Shown: positions 53,632 to 62,875, numbered from the stretch's first letter. The stretch is 64,000 bases of DNA from Herbaspirillum sp. ASV7 (GCF_016429215.1 NZ_JAELUH010000028.1:1-64000), one strand, 5' to 3'. A program made the numbers and translations. Notes: a model not told the origin generated them from the sequence alone.

Positions 53632-54564
53632 TCAGTCTTGCTTCTGCTGGCCGGGCTTCACGTTCAGGTCCGACGCCATCATCTTGTCCAGGCACACCGT
53701 GTTGGCGGCCACGCAACGGTTCAGGATGGCATGGAACAGGCCGGGCTCGACGCTGCCGAACAGACGGGCGGGCTCACGCTCGCTGGGCTGTTCCAGCTTC
53801 AGGTAATCGGCGCGTTGCATGGTACCCGGCTCGGCCTTGGCCTTCTTGACCCAGGCGTCGAAATCAGCCTGGTTCATGCCGTGGAACTTGAAGCGCATGT
53901 GCGAGAAGCCGGCGCCGCTGTAGTTGGACGAGAAACCTTCGTACTCGCCGGCCTTGTTGATGATGCCGTGCAGCTTGGTCTGCATGCTGGGCATGGCGTA
54001 GATCTGGCCAGCCAGTGCCGGGATGTAGAACGCGTTCATCACGTTGGAGGCCGTGATCTTGAATTCGATGGGCACGTCCACGGGCGCGGCCAGTTCATTG
54101 ACGGTGGCAATACCTTGCTCCGGGTAGATGAACAGCCACTTCCAATCCAGCGCCACCACTTCCACGGTCAAGGGCTTGACCTCGGCCGGCAGCGGACGCT
54201 CGGCGTCGATGCGCGAGAGCGGACGGTACGGGTCCAGGGTGTGGGTGGTGATCCAGGTCAGCAGACCCAGGGCGATGATGATCAGCAGGGGGGCGCCCCA
54301 GATGACCAGCTCCAGACGGGTCGAGTGATCCCAGTCCGGCTCGTAGGGAGCGGAAGTGTTGCTCTTGCGATAACGCCATGCGAACAGCAGGGTCAGGATG
54401 ATCACCGGGACGATGATCAACAGCATCAACGCAGTGGAGATGACGATCAGGCGCGCTTGCTGGTTGGCAATATCGCCGGAAGGATTCATCACGACGGTGT
54501 TGCACCCAGCCAACAAAAGCGCAGGAAGCAAGAGCAGTCCGCGACGGAGGAATTTAGAAACCAT
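53632..54564 (-). CDS. cyoA: Cytochrome bo3 quinol oxidase subunit II
   Basis: 310-aa lipoprotein subunit. The lipobox is LLAGC; two TM helices follow (about 37-60 and 80-103), then the cupredoxin-fold periplasmic domain (VEVVALDWKWLFIYPEQGIA). The CuA cysteines of cytochrome c oxidases are absent, which marks it as a quinol oxidase. First gene of cyoABCD; the upstream 159-base gap is shared with a divergent MFS gene. Confidence 0.94.
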   Translation of the reverse strand: MVSKFLRRGLLLLPALLLAGCNTVVMNPSGDIANQQARLIVISTALMLLIIVPVIILTLLFAWRYRKSNTSAPYEPDWDHSTRLELVIWGAPLLIIIALGLLTWITTHTLDPYRPLSRIDAERPLPAEVKPLTVEVVALDWKWLFIYPEQGIATVNELAAPVDVPIEFKITASNVMNAFYIPALAGQIYAMPSMQTKLHGIINKAGEYEGFSSNYSGAGFSHMRFKFHGMNQADFDAWVKKAKAEPGTMQRADYLKLEQPSEREPARLFGSVEPGLFHAILNRCVAANTVCLDKMMASDLNVKPGQQKQD

Positions 54565-54680
54565 GGAGGAAATTTCCAGTCGTATGTATCAGAGCATGGT
54601 AATGTAACGCCAATAAAGTGTGTTGGCGATTGGACGTTTTGTCCCACCCTGTCACTTGCCGCCTGCCAGGTTGGGATAGT

Positions 54681-54690
54681 AGTACGTACT
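54681..54690. promoter_or_regulatory. Palindrome AGTACGTACT upstream of the MFS gene
   Basis: Perfect 10-base palindrome 34 bases before the MFS ATG in the region divergent from cyoA. Candidate operator; ten bases of symmetry alone is weak evidence. Confidence 0.3.
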
Positions 54691-54723
54691 GCGACTAAAC
54701 CTCTAACAGTGGGAGACAAAACC

Positions 54724-56067
54724 ATGGCAAGCACCAGCATCCACAACGGTCACGGTTCGGGTGAACTGAAGCAGAACCCAGACCTTCCTTCCACGTCCCA
54801 TGACCACGGTCATATCGAGCCGGGCGAAATCGCCGTAGGCGTCGTGCTGGGCCGAGCGGGCGAGTATTTCGACTTCTTCGTCTACGCACTGGCATCCGTG
54901 CTGGTGTTCCCTACGGTGTTCTTCCCCAATGCCCCGCGGCTGGAGGGCACCCTCTACGCCTTCGTGATCTTTTCCTTCGCCTTCCTGGCCCGCCCCATCG
55001 GGACCACGATCTTCATGGAGATCCAGAAGACCTACGGACGCGAAGTCAAGCTGACGCTGGCGCTGTTCATGCTCGGTTTCTCGACGGCAGGCATTGCATT
55101 ATTGCCAACTTTCGAACACATCGGTGTCTGGGCCATCTTCCTGCTCTCGCTGTTGCGAGTAGGACAAGGCATTGCGCTGGGCGGAGCCTGGGACGGCTTG
55201 CCGTCGCTGCTGGCCATGAATGCCCCGAAAAACAAGCGCGGCTGGTATGCCGCGCTGGGCCAACTGGGCGCGCCCCTGGGTTTCGTCGTGGCAGCCAGCC
55301 TGTTCGCCTACATGCTGTCGAATCTTAGCACGGCTGACTTCATGGAATGGGGCTGGCGTTACCCCTTCTATGTGGCTTTTGCCATCAACGTGGTAGCCCT
55401 GTTCTCGCGCTTGCGCCTGGTGTCGGCGCCGGAATACGCCAAGCTGCTCGATGAACGCGAGCTGGAGCCGGCCGGCGTGGTCGAGCTGGCCACCACGCAG
55501 GGACGCAACATCATCATCGGCGCCCTCGCCGCCCTGGCCAGCTATGCACTGTTCCACCTGGTGACGGTGTTCCCGCTGTCCTGGATCAAGCTGTATTCGC
55601 TGCGCGACGCCGCCGAGTTCCTGGTGGTGCAGATCTGGGGCGGCGTCATCATGGCCGTGGGCATCGTGGTCTCGGGCCTGATCGCCGACCGCTTCGGCCG
55701 CCGCAATACCCTGGGCACGATGGCCTTGCTCATCGCCATCCTGTCGGCCTTCGTGCCGACGCTGATGAATGGGGGTGAAGCTGGCCAGAACACCTTCATC
55801 CTGATCGGCTTCGGGTTGCTGGGCTTGTCCTACGGCCAGGCAGCAGGCGCCGTGACGGCCAACTTCCAGAACCGCTACCGCTACACCGGTGCGGCGCTGA
55901 CCCAGGATCTGGCGTGGCTGGTGGGCGCAGGTTTTGCACCGCTGGTGGCGCTGGGCCTGTCGGCCCACTTCGGCATGGCCTACGTGAGTTTCTACCTGCT
56001 CTCGGGCGCGGTCGGTTCGCTGGCCGCACTGAGCCTGAACCGGGCGCTGGAGGGACGGGACGACTGA
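54724..56067 (+). CDS. MFS transporter, metabolite:H+ symporter type
   Basis: Inner-membrane transporter of 447 aa with 12 TM helices. After a His-containing cytoplasmic N terminus comes VGVVLGRAGEYFDFFVYALA and later LRVGQGIALGGAWDGLP, typical of the MHS/shikimate branch. ATG 54724 has GGGAG upstream; the same frame runs open far upstream through the cyoA antisense region, which is not coding. Divergent from cyoA and followed by a strong terminator. Substrate unknown. Confidence 0.85.
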   Translation: MASTSIHNGHGSGELKQNPDLPSTSHDHGHIEPGEIAVGVVLGRAGEYFDFFVYALASVLVFPTVFFPNAPRLEGTLYAFVIFSFAFLARPIGTTIFMEIQKTYGREVKLTLALFMLGFSTAGIALLPTFEHIGVWAIFLLSLLRVGQGIALGGAWDGLPSLLAMNAPKNKRGWYAALGQLGAPLGFVVAASLFAYMLSNLSTADFMEWGWRYPFYVAFAINVVALFSRLRLVSAPEYAKLLDERELEPAGVVELATTQGRNIIIGALAALASYALFHLVTVFPLSWIKLYSLRDAAEFLVVQIWGGVIMAVGIVVSGLIADRFGRRNTLGTMALLIAILSAFVPTLMNGGEAGQNTFILIGFGLLGLSYGQAAGAVTANFQNRYRYTGAALTQDLAWLVGAGFAPLVALGLSAHFGMAYVSFYLLSGAVGSLAALSLNRALEGRDD

Positions 56068-56084
56068 GCCTGGGCAAGGCAAAG

Positions 56085-56116
56085 AAAAAACCCGGAAGCA
56101 CGCTTCCGGGTTTTTT
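56085..56116. terminator. Bidirectional intrinsic terminator
   Basis: AAAAAA then CCCGGAAG (56091-56098), loop CACG, CTTCCGGG (56103-56110) and TTTTTT. It ends the MFS gene on the plus strand and also serves the convergent metallopeptidase-like gene on the minus strand. Confidence 0.92.
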
Positions 56117-56139
56117 ATTGTTGCCGACCCTGCCTTGGC

Positions 56140-57255
56140 TCAGCCCGGCGCCCTCGCCTCCCCGATATCGCCATTGACCACGGCATGGACAAAGCGCAGC
56201 TTCTCCAGCACCGGCGTAGACAAGGTGAAGGGATAAGAGTCCGGCATGCCGATGCTGCGATTGAGACTGTTGAGCACGTAGGTCAGCGCGAACCACTCCC
56301 GCGCCAGCTCGTCGAAGGAACCCGCCGCCACCGGCGGCGCCTTGATGACCAGCTTCTGCTCCCCCGCATGTTGCGGTTTCAGTTGTACGCCGCAGGCATA
56401 GGCGGTTTCCAGGGTATCGAACATGTGCAGATAATGCGCCCAGGTCTCGGCCCAATCCTCCCACGGGTGGCTGCTGGCATAGGCGCTGACGAAACCTTCC
56501 TCCCAGTCAGGCTGGGGGCCGTTCTCGTAATGGTTTTTCAGGGCCTCGCCATAGTCCTGCCGTTCGTCGCCGAACAATGTGCGAAACGGCGTTATCCAGT
56601 CCGAGGTGGCCACCAGCCGGTCGAAGTAATAATGGCCGCTTTCATGGCGGAAATGCCCCAGCAATGTCCTGTAGGGCTCCGCCATCTGCTCGCGCGCCTG
56701 CTCGCGGTAGGCTGGATCGGCCTCGGCGATGTTGATGGTGATGACGCCATCGGCATGCCCCGTCAGCACCCGCTCACCGTGCGGCAAGTCCTGCAGGAAC
56801 TCGAAGGCCAGGCCGGTTTCCTCATCCTCGATCTTCGGCACTGGCTGCAGGGCCAGCGTCCACAGTGAATGCAGCAGACGACGCTTGGCTGTCTCCAGGC
56901 GACTCCAAAGTACCCGGTTGTTGCCTTCGTCCAGCGTCGGGATGACCCGGGTGAGGCGGCAGGAGGCGCACAGGTCGTGGGTTTCCTGTTCATCGAGCAT
57001 CCAGTTGCAGATGTTCTCGCGCCAGTAGTTCAGGCATTGCTTGAATACCCTGCCCTCGTTTTCGGGCTTGATGCTGCGCCAGCGACCCGGACCGGGTTCG
57101 CCCGGCTGGGCCGGCTCAGCGGGAGCCTCCAGAGGTGAAAAACTGGTAATGGCCTGCAAATGAGGCTGATAACCCAGCATCCACCCGCAATTCCCGCACA
57201 CCGTATTCTCGAAGAAGACCTGGCTACCGCAATTATCGCAATGGAAGGTTTTCAT
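56140..57255 (-). CDS. Zinc-ribbon putative metallopeptidase
   Basis: 371-aa cytosolic protein. The N-terminal zinc ribbon has C6, C9, C20, C23 (CDNCG, CGNCG), and a further CASC pair lies near residues 96-99. The catalytic-looking HxxxH motif is HESGH (204-208) in HFRHESGHYYFDRL, with Glu/His further on in SSHPWEDWAETWAHYLH. This matches the putative zinc-binding peptidase family found near stress genes in many proteobacteria. Activity has not been established from sequence. Confidence 0.75.
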   Translation of the reverse strand: MKTFHCDNCGSQVFFENTVCGNCGWMLGYQPHLQAITSFSPLEAPAEPAQPGEPGPGRWRSIKPENEGRVFKQCLNYWRENICNWMLDEQETHDLCASCRLTRVIPTLDEGNNRVLWSRLETAKRRLLHSLWTLALQPVPKIEDEETGLAFEFLQDLPHGERVLTGHADGVITINIAEADPAYREQAREQMAEPYRTLLGHFRHESGHYYFDRLVATSDWITPFRTLFGDERQDYGEALKNHYENGPQPDWEEGFVSAYASSHPWEDWAETWAHYLHMFDTLETAYACGVQLKPQHAGEQKLVIKAPPVAAGSFDELAREWFALTYVLNSLNRSIGMPDSYPFTLSTPVLEKLRFVHAVVNGDIGEARAPG

Positions 57256-57427
57256 CCATCCCCCTGTTTCGTGGTCGTGGCCGCCTTGATAGGCGGGTGC
57301 ATCAAGCCCTCGTTGGAAGAGTATCGCGGCGATACGTTCCTGCAGTTTGTTCAGATGAAATCAATGGAAGGCGAACAGCCGATACCAAGTGCTATATTCA
57401 GGATCTTTCCTCTTCTGGGGTAGCGAT

Positions 57428-57724
57428 ATGCTGTATCTGCTCATATACGACTTCGTCGACGACTACCTGGAGCGCCGCACCGCACTGCGCCCGGAGCATC
57501 TGGCCCTGTGCCGGCAGGCGGTCGCCCGTGGCGAGATGCTAGCCGGTGGCGCGGTCGGCAACCCACCCGAGAGCGGATTGCTGCTCTTTCAGGGCGCGGC
57601 CGAGCACGCCGAAAAGTTCGCGGTGGCCGACCCCTACGTGACCCGAGGGCTGGTGACGCGCTGGCAGGTCAAGCCGTGGACCACGGTGGTTGGAATCCCG
57701 GAGCTGGTGCCCGACCCGCTCTGA
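57428..57724 (+). CDS. YciI-family protein
   Basis: 98-aa ferredoxin-like protein. MLYLLIYDFVDDYLERR leads into RPEHLALCRQAVARGEMLAG, AGGAVGNPP and DPYVTRGLV, the usual YciI layout with His/Asp near the pocket. Family members have unclear roles, some as dehydrochlorinase-like enzymes. ATG 57428 starts the conserved strand. It is divergent from the zinc-ribbon gene across 172 bases that hold no other gene I can support. Confidence 0.82.
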   Translation: MLYLLIYDFVDDYLERRTALRPEHLALCRQAVARGEMLAGGAVGNPPESGLLLFQGAAEHAEKFAVADPYVTRGLVTRWQVKPWTTVVGIPELVPDPL

Positions 57725-57730
57725 ACATCG

Positions 57731-58903
57731 TCATCGCCCCGCTTGCGGACCAGCCTGGGTAGGCGAGCTATCACCGCCCTGACCTTGCCATACCACATCC
57801 TCGTCAATTGCATACAATGCGCAGGGATCAGGCGACATCTTCTGACAATTTTGCAGTGCCCTCGCTGAAGGGTCTTCCGCTTGCGAAGCCCAGCCGACGT
57901 GATTGGAACGCGAGATTGCAAAGGCACGCGGCGAGCTGTAAGTAAGGAATTTTTCGTACATCTCACGGGTTTTCTGGCTCAGATACGGCACCGCTGCGCT
58001 GTCTTCCAGCTTGGCGAAGTCGCTCTTGGGTAATTCGCCGGTCAACACCACCGATTTGGTCGTGGGTAGCCCCAGCTCTTTGAGCAAGGCTTCCGTTGGC
58101 GGCCACCAGATGGGAATGCCGTCCCGGCTGCCGCTCATGCCGTGGGCGTCGCTCTTGAACGGACCATAGGCGACCAGCCTAGCCTGCCCGCCAGCGCTGG
58201 TATAAGCCTCGTACATCTTGGCCACCACCTCCGGGTTGAAGTAGCTATCGTTTTCGCCATAGAACCAGAGGCTTGGGATGTGCGTGGTGCTGCCGTAACG
58301 CCCGAAGGCATCCACCAGCGCCGTCTTCCATACACAACCGGTCGCATCGTAGCGCAGGCCACCGGCGAAATTGAGCAAGGCCTTCACATGTGGCGGATTA
58401 CGGGCGCCGAATGCCATCGTCGTCAAACCGCCGTGCGACTGCCCCATGATGATGATGCTCTCCTTGTCGGACCAGGGTTGCTGGAGCACGTAGTTCAGTA
58501 CGGCCTCCACATCGTCTGCCTGGGCGTTGCCATTGCCGGCGATGTTGCAGCCACCGTCCACATACAATCCACCCGACTTTGAAAAGCCCTTGCGCATGGG
58601 AAGCACGACGGCATAACCGCGCCGCACGAACTCGGTGGCAATCACGATCCCTCTGTAACGATCCTGGAAAGCCGGAATCCCTGGCGCTTTGCCGTGATTC
58701 ATGATGAGTACGGGAAAGGGGCCGTCGCCCGGTGGCCTGAAGAGGGTGGTCTCCAACTTCACACTGAAGATCCCGCTGCCTGTTGGGATCATCAGCACCT
58801 CCTCGCGCAAGCGCTTGTTCAAAGGAGGTTCGGCGGCAACTGCGGGAGACACAACCAGGCAAGCGGCCAATAGCGCTGCAACTACTCCGAAAATAGTCTT
58901 CAT
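57731..58903 (-). CDS. Exported alpha/beta hydrolase
   Basis: 390-aa secreted or periplasmic hydrolase. The signal peptide starts MKTIFGVVAALLAACLVVSP and ends near AVAAE. Nucleophile Ser in GQSHGGLTTM, the acidic residue probably in YGENDSYFNPE and His in KSDAHGMSG; MNHGKAPG gives the oxyanion turn. It resembles dienelactone-hydrolase/acyl-peptidase-like proteins. A 162-base longer open frame upstream has no signal peptide, so ATG 58903 is preferred. Substrate unknown. Confidence 0.8.
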   Translation of the reverse strand: MKTIFGVVAALLAACLVVSPAVAAEPPLNKRLREEVLMIPTGSGIFSVKLETTLFRPPGDGPFPVLIMNHGKAPGIPAFQDRYRGIVIATEFVRRGYAVVLPMRKGFSKSGGLYVDGGCNIAGNGNAQADDVEAVLNYVLQQPWSDKESIIIMGQSHGGLTTMAFGARNPPHVKALLNFAGGLRYDATGCVWKTALVDAFGRYGSTTHIPSLWFYGENDSYFNPEVVAKMYEAYTSAGGQARLVAYGPFKSDAHGMSGSRDGIPIWWPPTEALLKELGLPTTKSVVLTGELPKSDFAKLEDSAAVPYLSQKTREMYEKFLTYSSPRAFAISRSNHVGWASQAEDPSARALQNCQKMSPDPCALYAIDEDVVWQGQGGDSSPTQAGPQAGR

Positions 58904-59190
58904 CTTGTTCGATATTGTGTTGTTGGTCGGAATGATCGTGGATCTGACATCAGCCCGGATGCGCACTGTTGCCCCCTTTGGCTGGCGCATGGATGCTCCG
59001 GGATGTGGCATCTCGGATTCTGACATGCCAACCCGCCCGCGCATCGATCCACCGGTTAAAAACATTCACCAGCACACCGCTGCCGAACGCGCGATAATTC
59101 TGCCTACTGAATACAGATCGACGGCCAGACAAGGCCGCACCCCGGGTCCGCACACCCCGCGACCGCAGCCCACACTGCCCAGGAGACCGC

Positions 59191-60057
59191 ATGCCAGCGC
59201 CACAAACTTTCGCCCGTACCGTCCGCCATCCCGGCCAGCCCGAGCCCGAACGTATCGTCACCCTCGAAGGCCAGGCCATGCAGCTCGATTTCACGCTGGA
59301 AGCGGGCCTGAACCTGCGCGATGCCATGAGCATCCCCCTGTCCCGCGCCGGGCTCGCCGGCGGCACCGTCCGTTTTGCCAACCTACCAATTTCCGAGCTG
59401 CATTTCCTGATGCCGGCGCTGGCCGTGGACGACCAGCATGCCGCCTTCTACAGCGCCCCGCAGGCCATGGAGGAAGGTACGCTCATCGAATATGCCTGTG
59501 CCACCTATGGCCGCAAGGATGGTGAACCCTTCGTGCACTGCCACGCCGTCTGGCGCGGGCGCGATGGCCAGCGCCAGGGCGGTCACCTGATGATGGACAA
59601 GACCATTGTCGGCGCCACCACACCGGCCCAGGCCTGGGGCTTGCACGACGCCACCATGGCCACGCGCTATGACCCGGAAACCAATTTCACCCTCTTCTAC
59701 CCCACCCGGCTGCGCGATGCGGCCCCCGCCGCCAGCGGCAAGCGCGTGGTCCTGGCCCGCATCCGTCCGGACCAGGACCTGACCATCGCCGTCGAGCAGG
59801 CCTGCGCCGCGCACGGCATCGACCATGCCATCGTGCGCGGCAGCGTGGGCAGCATCATCGGCGCCGAATTCGAGGATGGCCGCGTGCTGGATGATCGCGC
59901 CACCGAAATCCTGATCCGCTCAGGCGAGGTGCGACAAGGCCGTGGCCACCTCGACATCGGCCTGATCAATCCCCAGGGCCAGGTCTGCGAGGGCGTGCTG
60001 GCACGCGGCGTCAATCCGGTACTGATCTGCTTCGAGCTGGTCCTCGAAGAACAATGA
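59191..60057 (+). CDS. Tandem PPC/DUF296-like protein
   Basis: 288-aa cytosolic protein, function unknown. Two related halves can be seen: the first (about 30-150) contains LHFLMPALAVDDQHA, CHAVWRGRDGQRQGGHLM; the second (about 175-288) contains DLTIAVEQACAAHGIDHAIV, GSVGSIIGAEFEDG and GHLDIGLINPQGQVCEGVLA. The GH...G(G)HL pattern resembles the PPC (AF0104/DUF296) fold. CAGGAG stands close before the ATG. The 287 bases upstream hold no other gene I can support. Confidence 0.65.
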   Translation: MPAPQTFARTVRHPGQPEPERIVTLEGQAMQLDFTLEAGLNLRDAMSIPLSRAGLAGGTVRFANLPISELHFLMPALAVDDQHAAFYSAPQAMEEGTLIEYACATYGRKDGEPFVHCHAVWRGRDGQRQGGHLMMDKTIVGATTPAQAWGLHDATMATRYDPETNFTLFYPTRLRDAAPAASGKRVVLARIRPDQDLTIAVEQACAAHGIDHAIVRGSVGSIIGAEFEDGRVLDDRATEILIRSGEVRQGRGHLDIGLINPQGQVCEGVLARGVNPVLICFELVLEEQ

Positions 60058-60126
60058 AAAACGGCAGCCCGTGGCGGGCTGCCGTCCTTCCCCCTTCCCT
60101 CCCTACGCCCCCTCTTCCCCCCGGAA

Positions 60127-60495
60127 TCAGGCGCCGACCAGTTTCTTGAAGGTCGGCAACACAGCCTCACCCTTGAAGGGCTTGACGATCCAGCCCTTGA
60201 TGCCGGCCGCCTTGCCGCGCTCCTTCATGATGGGCGAATTCTCGGTGGTCAGCATGATGATGTTCACGCTGGCATTGCCCAGTTCGCCCCGGATCTTCTC
60301 GGCCATGGTCAGGCCATCCATGTTGGGCATGTTCACGTCGGAGACGACCAGCTTGATCGATGGATCGCTCTTGAGCTTGGCCAGGCCGTCACGGCCGTCG
60401 ACGGCCAGTGCCACGTCCAGGCCGTTCTTCTTCAGGAAGTCGCCCACCTCGGCGCGCACGGTGCTCGAATCGTCCACTACCAGGATTTGTGCCAT
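60127..60495 (-). CDS. CheY-like single-domain response regulator
   Basis: 122-aa receiver with no output domain. Acidic pair VDD (7-9), phospho-acceptor D53 (VVSDVNMPNMDG), Thr in MLTTENS and K105 (IVKPF), so it is phosphorylatable. Last gene of the chemosensory-like cluster, 62 bases behind the pseudo-receiver/CheX gene. It is the natural acceptor for the CheA-like kinase at the window edge and the natural substrate for the two CheX-like proteins. Confidence 0.9.
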   Translation of the reverse strand: MAQILVVDDSSTVRAEVGDFLKKNGLDVALAVDGRDGLAKLKSDPSIKLVVSDVNMPNMDGLTMAEKIRGELGNASVNIIMLTTENSPIMKERGKAAGIKGWIVKPFKGEAVLPTFKKLVGA

Positions 60496-60557
60496 GTTGA
60501 ATGCTCTCTCTATCGTTGATGAAGATGATGATGTGTCGTTGCTGGATGCGGATGGGC

Positions 60558-61511
60558 TCAGAACAGCTCCAGCTCACCCGATTCGAACAGGTCCTCGACC
60601 GATGCCTGGTTCTCGGAAAAATCCTCGGGCGACCAGGACAGGTTGAAGATGAAACGCTGCAGCAGCACCATGGGCAAGCCATCATCACGCCGCAACACAT
60701 ACTTGAAGCACAGCTGCGCATCGTCGGAGCCGAACGAGATGTAGCGGTGCTGGTGGTTGATGATGATGGGCACCTGGCTCGACTGCTGGATGGGCTGGCT
60801 CTGGTTGATGAAGCGGTTCTTGAACCAGCCCCAGATCAGGTTGGTCAGTTCGCCCAGGGCATTGTTGAGTTCGCGGAAATCCCCTGCCTCGCTGGGCGCC
60901 AGGGCCTGCAGGCTCTTCTGCTCGGCTTGCAGCATCATGTAGCCGCGGCACCAGCTGCTCTCCAGCGGAATGAGCGTGAACACTTCACCGAAGATGATGC
61001 GGTCCCGCACCAGGTAAGGCTGTTCGATCTCCACCCTGGCGCCGGGAAACTGGTTCTCCAGCACCATGCGACTGATCTCGGCGATGCCGCGCACCAGCGC
61101 ATTCGGGTAGCGCAGGCTGAAGATCGAAGCCTCCAGCGCCGGCGCCAGGGCATCGATTTCCTCGATACGATAGACGGCACAGAACAGTTCGCTTTCGCCC
61201 ACACCCAACGGCGCATCCGGCGCCTCGCGGCGGCGACGCAGGAAAATCGGCAACTCCGGGCGGATCTCGCGGATGCGGCGTGCCAAGCCACGTCCCCCCT
61301 CGCCCAGTCCGGCCAGGCTCTCCGAGAGCATGATGCCGCCCAGGTCGACGTTGCTGCGCAAAACCGCCATCACATGCTCTTCATGGGCCTTCAGGCCGAC
61401 CAGGTTGTGGCGTTCGCAGAAGGACTTGATGGTGTCGTAGCAATCGGCATCCTTGTCCAGTACGAGAACCTTGCTGGTGATGGCCGTGTCGAGGTGGGCT
61501 GCTGCTTCCAT
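60558..61511 (-). CDS. Pseudo-receiver + CheX-like protein
   Basis: 317-aa protein, not matched to a named family. Residues about 12-130 look like a receiver fold (SKVLVLDKDADCYDTIKSFC) but the phospho-acceptor position is S63/E64 (GIMLSESLAGLG) and the Lys loop is absent, so it should not be phosphorylated. About 140-300 is CheX-like, with the E-x-x-N pair at E221/N224 (GELTNLIWGWF). It ends in SGELELF. ATG 61511 has AAGGAA upstream; ATG 61535 does not. Confidence 0.65.
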   Translation of the reverse strand: MEAAAHLDTAITSKVLVLDKDADCYDTIKSFCERHNLVGLKAHEEHVMAVLRSNVDLGGIMLSESLAGLGEGGRGLARRIREIRPELPIFLRRRREAPDAPLGVGESELFCAVYRIEEIDALAPALEASIFSLRYPNALVRGIAEISRMVLENQFPGARVEIEQPYLVRDRIIFGEVFTLIPLESSWCRGYMMLQAEQKSLQALAPSEAGDFRELNNALGELTNLIWGWFKNRFINQSQPIQQSSQVPIIINHQHRYISFGSDDAQLCFKYVLRRDDGLPMVLLQRFIFNLSWSPEDFSENQASVEDLFESGELELF

Positions 61512-61571
61512 GGCGGGATGCTTTCCTTGAATCATTGATGGTGACGTCGATATCGCTGCTGCCTCATCGGG

Positions 61572-62147
61572 CTAGAACAATTCCAGCTCGCCCGTGGTAT
61601 CGACCTGCTCCTGTGCCGACACCGCGAAATCCAGCGTGTCGTAGGCCGATACGCACAGCGACACATACAGGCGGGGAGCCTCCGGCATGTCAATGGCGAG
61701 ATGCCGGATATGCCCGCAATTGAGCCGTTGCAGATAGGCCGCGCACTGGCGGTCGATCACATTGGGCGTGGACATGCCCAGATGGGGGAAGAAACGACCC
61801 AGCTCGCGGTTGAAGATGCCGCAGCACAGGTTGCCGCATTCGGCGATGGCATCCATGAAACCCTGCTCGCCCATCTCCGCCACGCTGGTGCGGCCAAGGC
61901 GCGCAAAGTGCTCCCGCGTCGGCGCATCGGGCGTGAAATGGAACATCACCATCAGACGGAACAGGTAGGACGAGATGGTCAGGACCACCATCTTCTTGGC
62001 ATCGATGGTGGCGACATCGTCGATCACCACGATCTCGGCACTGCTGTCGGAGGGCACCAGGCTGGCGCGCAGCGACTGCTGCAGCAACGCATCGAAACCT
62101 TCGCGAGCGGACGCTGAGATCGACTCCTCCAGGATCACCGCTTCCAT
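61572..62147 (-). CDS. CheX-like CheY phosphatase
   Basis: 191-aa protein resembling CheX/CheC. The E-x-x-N phosphatase pair is E103/N106 in DAIAECGNLCCGIFNREL, with a first half (about 35-75, VVIDDVATIDAKKMVVLTIS) that fits the beta strands of CheX. It ends in TTGELELF, the same tail as the neighbour. It starts 2 bases after the MCP-like gene, so the two are tightly coupled. Likely job: dephosphorylate CheY. Confidence 0.7.
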   Translation of the reverse strand: MEAVILEESISASAREGFDALLQQSLRASLVPSDSSAEIVVIDDVATIDAKKMVVLTISSYLFRLMVMFHFTPDAPTREHFARLGRTSVAEMGEQGFMDAIAECGNLCCGIFNRELGRFFPHLGMSTPNVIDRQCAAYLQRLNCGHIRHLAIDMPEAPRLYVSLCVSAYDTLDFAVSAQEQVDTTGELELF

Positions 62148-62149
62148 GC

Positions 62150-62875
62150 TCAGGCCGCCTCAGCCAGGGTTTCCCTGGTTTTCTTGTTGATCAGGTCCAG
62201 GCCGATGACCGCGCCCATGATCATTTTTCCCCCTGCCTGCAGATCCTGGAAGGTAGTGGTGGTGATCAGGTCGTTCTGGTACAGGTTGGCGCGGTAGCTC
62301 TTGGAGAGCTTTTCGGCCCGTTGCGCCAGGTCGCGCACCTCGGAGGCGACCACGGCAAAGCCGCGCCCGTGCGCGCCGGCGCGGGCAGCCTCGATGGAGG
62401 CATTGAGCGCCACGATGATGACCTGGTTCACGATCAGGGCAAACTCGTCGTTCTTGTGATGCATCTCGCGGTTGTGGGCGATGAGCACATTCATGTCATC
62501 GTGCCAGCGCTCGAAGGTGCGCACCAGGCCCAGCAGCTTGGCGATGGTGTCCTGCGAGTCATCGCAGTTCTGCATCACCCGCGTCATGCTGTCGGACTGG
62601 CGCTCCTTCAGGCGCGCCACCATGGCTTCGCTGTCACGGTGCATCTGCGCCAGGTGTTGCTCGGCGGCCATGCGCTCCTCTTCCATGTGCTGCTGGCGTT
62701 CGTCCCACTGGGCCTGCTGTTGCGCCAGCGCTTCCTGGGCCGCTTGCCTGACGCTTTCCATCTGTGCCAGATCGATCATGCGCAGGGCGCGGATCTTCTG
62801 CCGGCGCCACATCCAGCCCATGGGGGCGCCCGCCAGCAATGCGCCCAGCGCCACCAGGAGTATCGAATTGAACAT
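62150..62875 (-). CDS. Minimal MCP-like signalling protein
   Basis: 241-aa protein with one TM helix (about 4-22), a coiled coil (about 30-130) and a truncated chemoreceptor hairpin (about 145-200) with [22 protein letters not shown] and [15 protein letters not shown]. There is no periplasmic sensor and no HAMP, and the returning helix of the hairpin is much shorter than in true MCPs. It lies 44 bases after the CheA-like gene. It may be a fixed scaffold or detect an internal or membrane signal. Confidence 0.75.
   Translation of the reverse strand: MFNSILLVALGALLAGAPMGWMWRRQKIRALRMIDLAQMESVRQAAQEALAQQQAQWDERQQHMEEERMAAEQHLAQMHRDSEAMVARLKERQSDSMTRVMQNCDDSQDTIAKLLGLVRTFERWHDDMNVLIAHNREMHHKNDEFALIVNQVIIVALNASIEAARAGAHGRGFAVVASEVRDLAQRAEKLSKSYRANLYQNDLITTTTFQDLQAGGKMIMGAVIGLDLINKKTRETLAEAA

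Noticed and set aside
53593-54723. Upstream extension of the MFS frame by 377 codons across cyoA
   Set aside because: It is antisense to cyoA, has no domain, and the MFS protein has a good ATG and Shine-Dalgarno site at 54724.
57160-57423. 87-codon frame between the zinc-ribbon gene and the YciI gene
   Set aside because: Overlaps the zinc-ribbon coding start in antisense, has no domain and no good ribosome site.
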